This document shows positions 57,147 to 64,000 of a stretch of DNA of 64,000 bases, in pieces (the stretch's first letter is position 1; every line of letters starts with the position of its first letter). The DNA is from Rhizomys pruinosus. Its lineage: Eukaryota; Chordata; Mammalia; Rodentia; Spalacidae. The translations under genes were made by a program, and so were the position numbers. The stretch spans positions 225,050 to 289,049 of the forward strand of contig VZQC01009545.1 in the NCBI GenBank assembly GCA_009823505.1, given 5' to 3'. A model generated the notes under the pieces. The model saw nothing but the letters and a program-made list of their open reading frames with translations, was not told the DNA's origin and did no database searches.

Positions 57147-57304
57147 GAGTACTTCTTTTAAAAGAAACTATGAATTTAATGAGGAAAAGAAAAATAGAGT
57201 TCAGATTGCTCAAACCTATAGCAAAGAAATATATTCTATATACTATATATATTATATATATATATATTCTCTTTCTTTGCCTATTTATAAATTAAATTTT
57301 ATGT

Positions 57305-57775
57305 CTGTGGAGAAGATGTTGGCAAGTGGTTAAGAGGCACTGGCTGCTCTTGCAGAGAAGCAGCTTTCTTTCCCAGCAACCACATACTGACAAACAACCA
57401 TCTGTAAATCTAGTTCCTGGGGATCAGATGCCCATTTCAAGCCTCTACCTCAATTTCCTTTCTCAGATCTACCCCCATCTCCCTAACCATTCATCTGTTC
57501 CCTAATTTTTTTTTTCTCTAGTTTTCCTAAGGTCCTAATCAGCCCATTTGCCATTTCATAATGAAATGTCACACCATCCTATGCTGGATCACCTGGGACA
57601 AAAATCATTCCTTTGTCCAGTTCGTGGGAATTCGTATTTCATAATGAAATCTCACACCATCCTACGCTGGATCACCTGGGACAAAAACCTTTCCTTTGTC
57701 CAATTCACGGGCATTGCATGATACAGATGCACTTACATACATACTCATAGATATAAACAATAAAAATAATAAAGA
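57305..57775 (+). mobile_element. B3-type SINE split by an arm duplicate
   Basis: The 5' part is at 57305-57437 (GTGGTTAAGAGGCACTGGCT, GGGGATCAGATGCCC). The 3' part is at about 57713-57775 (GCATTGCATGATACAGATGC, ATAAACAATAAAAATAA). Confidence 0.6.
57553..57712. repeat. 83-bp tandem duplication
   Basis: ATTTCATAATGAAAT starts two consecutive units at 57553 and 57636 that differ at a few bases. A single related copy lies in the right arm near 59390-59440. Confidence 0.85.
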
Positions 57776-57796
57776 AAGAAAAGCTAAATCCAGGAG

Positions 57797-58190
57797 CTAA
57801 AGAAATTGCTGAGCAGTTAAGAGTGTATTATCTGTGGGCGTTGAATGGCACACGCCTTTTAATTCCCAGCACTCCAGGGGCAGAGGTAAGGTGGATCTCT
57901 GTGGGTTTCAAGGCCAGCCTGGTCTACAGAGCCGTTCCAGGACAACCTAGTAGTAAAGGGAGACCCCTGTTCAAAAAATACCAAAAAAAAGGGTAACTAA
58001 AAAAAAAAAGTGTATTAACCCGGGTTCCATCCCCAGCACCCACATGGCTGCTGAGAACTGTCTGTAACTCCAGTTCCAGGGGAATCCAAGACCCTCTTCT
58101 GACCTCCGCGGCATTGCATGGCACGGGTGCACAGACTTGCATGCAGAAAATACATTCATACACATAAAAATAAATAAAAAAATAGTAAAT
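57797..58190 (+). mobile_element. B2-type SINE interrupted by a B1
   Basis: The head fragment is at 57797-57830 and the body at 58017-58190 (CCCGGGTTCCATCCCCAGCA, CATGCAGAAAATACATTCAT). This copy has a single 17-bp unit. Confidence 0.8.
57831..58008 (+). mobile_element. B1 SINE inserted in a B2
   Basis: The repeat AGTGTATTA (57822-57830 and 58009-58017) is the TSD. The body has B1 blocks (CAAGGCCAGCCTGGTCTACA) with several added bases. Confidence 0.85.
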
Positions 58191-58629
58191 GTATATATGA
58201 AATTCTCAAAGAATTAATAAGAATATCATTTTAAAACAATAGTTTCATCCAGATTATCTTATTTTAAAAAACAAAATTATTACTGATAACCCTTCCTACT
58301 TTGTAGATGGAATGATTGAGACATATATAATAGGAAAGGACAAAATTCAAAATATACGAAGGCATAATTTTAAACAATGAATTATTATTATTCAATAATA
58401 TACATACACACCCATTGGGTGAGCATTTAAATTTAAATAAAAAATAAGGGCATGTATAGTTGACAGTTTTGAGACTTTCATACATAAGTATTATATTTGC
58501 ATTAATTCCATCCCTCCCAGTCCTCCTCCAACTTTTCCTTTGTCCTCCACTCACAATCAACTTCTTGTTCTTTTCTTTATTATTGTTGTTACAAATACAT
58601 ACATTTATAAATATTCAAACCCAGATAGA

Positions 58630-58635
<6 letters not shown>

Positions 58636-58684
<49 letters not shown>
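58636..58684. repeat. (TA)n microsatellite at inner end of P2 right arm
   Basis: About 24 TA units. The left-arm counterpart near 57236-57267 is shorter and interrupted. Confidence 0.95.
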
Positions 58685-58686
<2 letters not shown>

Positions 58687-58767
58687 GTTTGCTATAGGTT
58701 TGAGCAATCTGAACTCTATTTTTCTTTCCTCATTAAATTCATAGTTTTCCTTTAAAAGAAGTACTCA

Positions 58768-58916
58768 GGCCACGTATGGCAACACAGGCCTTTAATCCCA
58801 GCACTCAGGAGAGAGAGGTAGGTGGATCTCTGTGAGTTCAATGCCAGCCTTGTCTACATAGAGAGTTCTAGGCCAGCTGAGACTACAGTGAGACCCTGTC
58901 TCAGAAAGACAAAAGA
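58768..58916 (+). mobile_element. B1 SINE (P2 right arm)
   Basis: GCCTTTAATCCCAGCACTCA and GAGACCCTGTCTCAGAAAGA identify it. It mirrors 56983-57146. Confidence 0.9.
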
Positions 58917-59115
58917 AATGCACTAAGCAGGTTCTTTTTGGCATATCTGACTTCCCTGTGATACTACTATTTTTCCATGAGGGTCTTTTAAAGTATAAAA
59001 AATTTGCTTTAACACAAGTACTATGATGCTTTGCTAGTCGATGATATAGCTGAGATACCAAATAAATAACTGAGAATTCAGAGAATATACAGCAGTGATT
59101 TGCTTGACAAAGGAA

Positions 59116-59273
59116 TAATTTTTTTTTTTTTACTTTTTGAGACAGGGTCTCCCCATAGCTCTGGTTGTCCTGGAGCTTGCTAAGTAGACCAGGCTGGCCT
59201 TGAACTCATAGAGATCCACCTGCCTTTGCTTCCAGAGTGCTGGAATTAAAGGCGTGCACCACCATGCCCAGCC
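59116..59273 (-). mobile_element. B1 SINE, antisense, right arm only
   Basis: It runs from a T-run through GAGACAGGGTCTCCCCATAG to GCGTGCACCACCATGCCCAG. No counterpart is recognisable in the left arm. Confidence 0.9.
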
Positions 59274-59376
59274 TAAGACGGTCCTTAGCCACCATGTGGG
59301 TGCTGGGAATCAAACCCGGGTCCTCTGCAAGAGCAGTCAGTGCTCTTAACCACTGGGCCATCTTCCCAGCCCCCAG
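59274..59376 (-). mobile_element. B2 head fragment, antisense, right arm only
   Basis: Only the tRNA-like half remains (CACCATGTGGGTGCTGGGAA, GCCATCTTCCCAGCCCC). The preceding B1 abuts its broken end. Confidence 0.85.
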
Positions 59377-60084
59377 GAACATTTTTTTTTTTTGTCCCAG
59401 GTGGTACAGAATAGGATAGTGTGAGACTTCATTATGAAATACAAATTGGGCTTGATAGGCCTTAAGAAAATATAGAGAAAAGACAGGAAGCAGATGAGTG
59501 GTTAGGGAGATGGGGGTGGATCTGAGAAAGGAGATAAGAGTAGGGCTTTGAATATTGACAAATACATTGATTGTATGGAAGGTTATGGCTTCCACGTAAT
59601 ACATTTGGGCATCAAGCTGACAATGGGTGGTAGTTTTGTGATGGTTTATATACTTGATGGGATTTAGAAACACCATAAAGGATCAATAAGAACATTATTT
59701 CAAAAGAATAGCATGTTTATTCCTAAAAATTTCCATGTGATACTGTTCAATCAGAGTTTAGCAAAATCAAAGTGATGGAAAACAATATCATGGATAACAG
59801 GGAAAAAATTGAATTTGATACAAGAGTGTGATGAAAATAGTTTTACACTGAAATCCATTTCCTAATTCATATACATTACTCAAAAGTTCAGAGCTAACCT
59901 TTATACATGTGTCTTTATATAGAATATTGCAAACACTACAATGAACTAACTTTTATACATGTTATATATAGAATACTGCAAATATCACAATGAACTGAAT
60001 ACATTCTATCTTTTAATAATACTCTAATGATTTGTGAGTATAACTAACAATCCTAAGACATCTCTTAAATCTGGATCTTTCTGC

Positions 60085-60305
60085 TGATGAGACAGGGTAT
60101 TATGTATCTCTTGCTGACCTGGAACTAGAAGGCTGTATAGGAAGAACTTAAACTTCTGAACCTTCTACCTGCATGTCCCAAGTACTGGGATAATTGGTGT
60201 ACCATACCAAATTTATCCAGTACTGGTCATCAAGCACAGGGCTTTCTGCATGATAGGCAAATACCCAGCTTACTGAGTCACACCTGAAGCCTGCTTTATA
60301 TATGG
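60085..60305 (-). mobile_element. B4-type SINE (P2 right arm)
   Basis: Mirror of 55190-55400. The two differ mainly by one extra C and a longer C run in the left arm. Confidence 0.6.
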
Positions 60306-60984
60306 AGGTCTTTACATAGCATATTACAAGTACCATAGTGTTGGAAAAGCCTTAATTAAACTATCACTCTATTGATAGAGTGAGTATGCTTAGAAATATT
60401 TTTCATGGATACATATGTATAAAATATTATAACCACCACAGGTTTAGAAGTATATCCTTTCACTGAAGAAAAAGTATTGGTTCAAATATTCAATTAGAGC
60501 TCTTAGATCATTTATTCCCATGTCTTTATAGTATATTACATGAACTACAGTGGGGAGAAAAAATTTATTGAGATACTACTCATCTCATGTCAAGAATAAG
60601 TACATCTTTTTAGGAACACTTTTATACACGATATACATAGTGACTAAAGTAATGCTTCCTTGTTCATATTCACAACTTGCACTTTTCTGAACATCTTTCA
60701 CGTCTTTGCAGTTTATGGTATGTATCATGGCTTCCTGAAAGTATTTATCCTCTGTAATAAGATTTTCTAGTTGCAATGAATATTAAAAAATCTGAAAACC
60801 ATCCTTTGTATGTGCTTTTTCAGCATGCATATTTACTATAGAACACTGAATATAGTCCTTCACTGAAATTAGGATGTTATAATAAATACCAAAATTGAAA
60901 TGTTATCAATGTGCCTTTAGGCAATGCATTACCTCTGCCATAGCAGTGTGAACATTCTTATGAAAACTGTGCTTAAAAATGATA

Positions 60985-61320
60985 TCTACCAGGACTGAGG
61001 TGATGACTCTGTGGATAAAATGCTTGCCTTGAGACCATCAGGACCGAAGTTTGGATCCCAAGAATGCATGTAAATAACAGCAGATATAGTGGCCACTTGT
61101 AACACCAGAAATTGGGTGGCAGAGACAGGAATCTTTAGGGCAAATTGCCAGGGTGACTAGCTAGATTTGGTGAGTTCTTGGTTTGGTAAGAGACCTACCT
61201 CAATAAGTAAAGGAAACTGATTTAGAAAGGTAGTGGATGTCAACATTGAGCCTTCACTTGCACATGCACATGCACGTGTACATGCATGCATTTCCACTCA
61301 CACCATGTGTATATGTGAAA
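60985..61320 (+). mobile_element. B4/RSINE1-type SINE (P2 right arm)
   Basis: Mirror of 54165-54500: GACTGAGGTGATGACTCTGT and GGCAGAGACAGGAATCTTTA, then CATGCACATGCACG. Confidence 0.65.
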
Positions 61321-61344
61321 AAAAGACACGTACCCTCTTCACTT

Positions 61345-61583
61345 AAAAAATTATTTATTTATTTTATGTGTATGAATGTACTGTCTGCACATAGGTTTGT
61401 GCACCTGTGTCATGCAGTGCTGAGGAGGTCAGAAGAGGGCGTCGGATTCCCCTGGAACTGGAGTTCTCCTGGAATCGGAGTTACAGATGGTTCTCAGCCG
61501 CCATGTGGGTGCTGGGGATTGACTCTGGTCCTCTGCAAGAGCATTTGGTTCTCTTAACTGCTAGGCCATCTCTCCAGCCCGCC
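61345..61583 (-). mobile_element. Young B2-type SINE with TSD (P2 right arm)
   Basis: The perfect 11-bp TSD CCTCTTCACTT lies at 61334-61344 and 61584-61594. Both 17-bp units are present. Confidence 0.95.
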
Positions 61584-61789
61584 CCTCTTCACTTTTTAAA
61601 TGTACACCATAGAGTCACTAAATATAGGCACAATATATAACTGGTCTCCAGAAATTTTACAACATGCTCAGTTGGATTTTCATACTCAATGAACAGCGAC
61701 TCACCATTTCTCCTGCCTGAGATTTCCTGGAAGCCGTCATACTGATTTTGCTTAAATGAATTTGACTATTTAGATATCTTATGTAAATG

Positions 61790-62320
61790 GACTCATATAA
61801 TATTTGTTTCTCTGCAACTGGACTATTTTACTTAGCAAAAAGACATCCAGATTGATTCATGCTGTAGCATTTGACAAGATTTATTTTTATGATTGGCTAA
61901 TAACATTTTGTACATAGCACATTTTATTTATCTGGACATTTATATTGTTCACACCTTTTAGCTATTGTGAATAGTTTTGCATGAATAGAATAATGCAAAT
62001 ATTTTTTAGAGATCCTGATTTTAGTTCTTTTGGACAAATGCCCAGAAGTAGAATTATCAGATCATAAAGTAGTTCTAGTTTTAATAGAACATTATTCCTT
62101 ATATTTCTCATAGCTGCTTTAGTGTTTTATATTCACACCAATAGTATATTGAGATTCTGATTTCTTCACATCCTCACACTTAACTCCTTTTAATGTTTTG
62201 ATAGTGACATTACTAGTATGCACAGGTATGATGTTATTGTGATTTTGATATACATGGATTATTTTATATGAATTGATTGACACATTTATCTGTCCTTGTA
62301 TATACTGGACATTTGTATAG
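61790..62320 (-). mobile_element. Ancient L1 ORF2 relic (P2 right arm)
   Basis: Mirror of 53165-53700. It also carries short differences and stops. Confidence 0.6.
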
Positions 62321-63029
62321 CATCTTTGGAAAATAGTGATTAATATTTTCCCATTCTAAAATAAGCTTCCTTGTTTTATGACTCCTGAGTTACACTAATA
62401 TTTTATGCTTTTATGTGTAGATATGAGATGAATTTTCCATTTTAAAAGTTCCCTTTTTAGTGTGTAGATTGATCTATTTATTGTGCAGATATATTTTGTT
62501 TGATTTTTTTTTATCTAAAGCTGTTTTTGTTGTTGGTGCTTTCTGAAATTCGAAGCCAGCCTACCTTAAACAGCAAGCTATGGTTAAGCATGAGCTACCA
62601 AGAGAAATCTTGTTACAGAAAAACAAAAAGTCAAACAAAGTTTAGTTGACTGTATATGCTGTTTTTGCATTCTTTATTCTGATCTCTTGATCTCCTTCAC
62701 ACTCCTTTGAAAAGTGCCATTTCCTATTAAGCTTTGAAATCAGAAATTGTGAGACCTATAGCTTTGTCCTTGTTATTTAGCTTTGTCCTTGTTATGCAGG
62801 ATTATCTTGTTTGGCATCTTTCATTTTCAGGCTAATTTGAGTGTAATTTGTATTTCTGTAAAGAAAAAAAATGCCATTGAAATGACAGAGTTTGTGTTGA
62901 ATCTCTAGACCACTTTGGGTAGTGCAAAACATTTTCATGGAAACCTCCAATTCATAAGTGTGAAATAGCTTTCAAGTGACTTATGTCTCCTAATTTCATT
63001 CAGTGGTATTTTATAATTTTCAGTCTATG

Positions 63030-63395
63030 TATTAGTTACTTTTCTCGGTAGTGGAACATTATAAATACCTGACAAAAGCAACTTAAAGAAGGAAGGGTTT
63101 ATTTTGTTTCACAGTTCTAAGACCTAGTCAATCATTGTAGGGAAACAATGGAGGCAAGGGCTGAAGAAGGCACCTGGTCACATTGCCTTTATAGTCAGGA
63201 AGTAGGAAGTGATGAATGCTTGTGCTCTTCTTACTTTGTTTTTATATTCAGTCCTGGGTCTCAGCCAATGAAATAATTTTGCCCACGCTTAGGATGGGAC
63301 TTCTCACATACACAATCTAATCTAATCTAGATAATTTCTCCAAGTAATGCAAAAAGATTTGTTTTTTTATGGTGTTTCTAAATCCCACCAAGTGT
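63030..63395 (-). mobile_element. hAT-like rodent repeat (P2 right arm)
   Basis: Mirror of 51985-52385: TTAGTTACTTTTCTCGGTAG, GAAGGGTTTATTTTGTTTCA, and the end near CCACCAAGTGTACAAACCAT. Confidence 0.5.
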
Positions 63396-64000
63396 ACAAA
63401 CCATCACAAAACCACCACCCATTGTCAACTTGATACCCAAATATGTTATGTGGAAGCCATAACTTTCCACCCCTTGTCTCCATAGGATCATGGTGATACC
63501 ATAGGGCAAAATTTATTTGGTTCAACTTCAGAAATCCCTGTAGTCATCAACAATTTCAATATTGAAAATTGCAAGTGCAGAATCTGTTCTGAAACTCATG
63601 AAATTTTGTAGAGTGTACCCCTTAAAATCCCCCAAATGAAAAAAATAAAATGTAAGTTACATAATTCCAACATACAAAGGCACATACTAAATATTCTCAT
63701 TCCAAAAGAGAATGGGGGCATAGCAAGGAATGATCAGAAAAAAGAGAGACTGAAAGAAAGCAGGCCAAATACCAAATTGTGCAACTCCATGTGTAACAAG
63801 TGGGGTTTAGTATTGGATAACACCCTTTCCACCCCACTCTCCAACTTTCCCAGCCACATCACACAAAGCCTTTCACATAGGCTGGCTCCACTCCATGATT
63901 TAAGCTTTCTTTGGCACATATTCCTTGTTCTGGTATCCCCAACATCTTGGGATCTCCATTGCAACTTGAGCTTCACCTGAACTGCCTTATGTAGCACATT

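Larger units (their letters stand above)
51365..57260. repeat. Palindrome P2, left arm (with interruptions)
   Basis: 51365-56080 is the reverse complement of about 59430-64000, and 56890-57260 of about 58640-59000. Positions pair around a sum of about 115,485 in the middle of the arm (for example 54709 with 60776 and 55149 with 60336). Identity is near complete at 54620-55400. Elsewhere this arm carries extra bases relative to the right arm. Confidence 0.95.
57261..58624. other. Central region of P2
   Basis: It holds a split B3, a partial duplicate of arm sequence (57438-57712), a B2 with a B1 inside it, and AT-rich DNA to the TA microsatellite. From about 58000 on, the repeats again look free of excess indels. 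Confidence 0.7.
58625..64000. repeat. Palindrome P2, right arm, open at window end
   Basis: This is the reverse complement of the left arm. At the last bases (TGTAGCACATT) it still pairs with GATGTGCTACT near 51365, so the true arm may be longer. Its SINEs and TSDs are intact, unlike the left arm. Confidence 0.95.

Noticed and set aside
5129..61583. tRNA genes suggested by tRNA-like heads (GGTTCGATCCCC boxes)
   Set aside because: All lie in B2/B3/B4 SINEs with A-rich tails and, in many cases, TSDs. No stand-alone tRNA fold was seen.
42142..64000. Y- or X-linked ampliconic palindromes containing testis genes
   Set aside because: No gene-like sequence lies in either arm, and the noise pattern favours an assembly cause. 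The chromosome cannot be told from this window.
1..64000. CRISPR array, bacterial operon or phage-like system
   Set aside because: The repeat content is rodent throughout. No regularly spaced short repeats or prokaryotic gene organisation occur.
1..64000. Endogenous retrovirus with paired LTRs
   Set aside because: I saw no pair of long direct repeats with TG...CA ends and no gag, pol or env motifs. All reverse transcriptase motifs are of L1 type.

Overview
This is non-coding DNA from a muroid rodent genome. It carries tRNA-derived B2/B3 and B4 SINEs, 7SL-derived B1 SINEs, rodent L1 elements and short hAT-like repeats of the URR1/RCHARR1 kind. The youngest B2 copies do not match the mouse B2 consensus and carry a 17-bp internal duplication, so a non-murine muroid (for example a cricetid) is likely; that is inference. 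I see no host protein-coding gene, rRNA, tRNA gene or CRISPR array. Every convincing protein match is to L1 ORF1p or ORF2p, and every L1 copy is broken by stops, frameshifts, truncations or insertions.

Layout. 1-8.1 kb: an antisense L1 fragment (675-2900) with a second L1 end nested in its ORF1, then scattered SINEs and unassigned AT-rich DNA. 8.1-18.2 kb: a dense L1 nest, made of a 5'-truncated L1 (8.27-10.0 kb) followed by a long L1 (10.1-18.2 kb) that hosts four later insertions. 18.5-19.03 kb: a 534-bp near-perfect foldback. 19.3-24.7 kb: SINEs, two short L1 ends and a 3-kb unassigned stretch. 24.8-30.8 kb: a near-full-length but dead L1 with 5'UTR, ORF1, ORF2 and 3'UTR, containing an unusual internal inverted duplication and one B2. 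30.8-42 kb: SINEs, hAT-like repeats, microsatellites and an ancient L1 relic.

42-64 kb holds two large inverted repeats. P1 has arms 42.14-44.26 and 44.64-46.72 kb. P2 has arms of about 51.37-57.26 and 58.63-64.0 kb, and its right arm runs off the window. Sequence texture changes at the two palindrome centres. Outside them repeats look normal. Between them (about 44.3-58.0 kb) many repeats carry 1-3 base insertions, mostly doubling a neighbouring base, and one block of about 700 bp lacks mammalian CpG depletion. The simplest reading is an error-rich assembly segment joined by foldback copies of its clean flanks. A real ampliconic inverted duplication cannot be excluded from sequence alone.

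The elements interact only as a history of nested insertions. SINEs with intact target-site duplications (TSDs) mark the most recent layer, and L1 is the likely source of the enzymes that mobilised B1, B2 and B4. Two L1 lineages with different 3'UTR ends are present.
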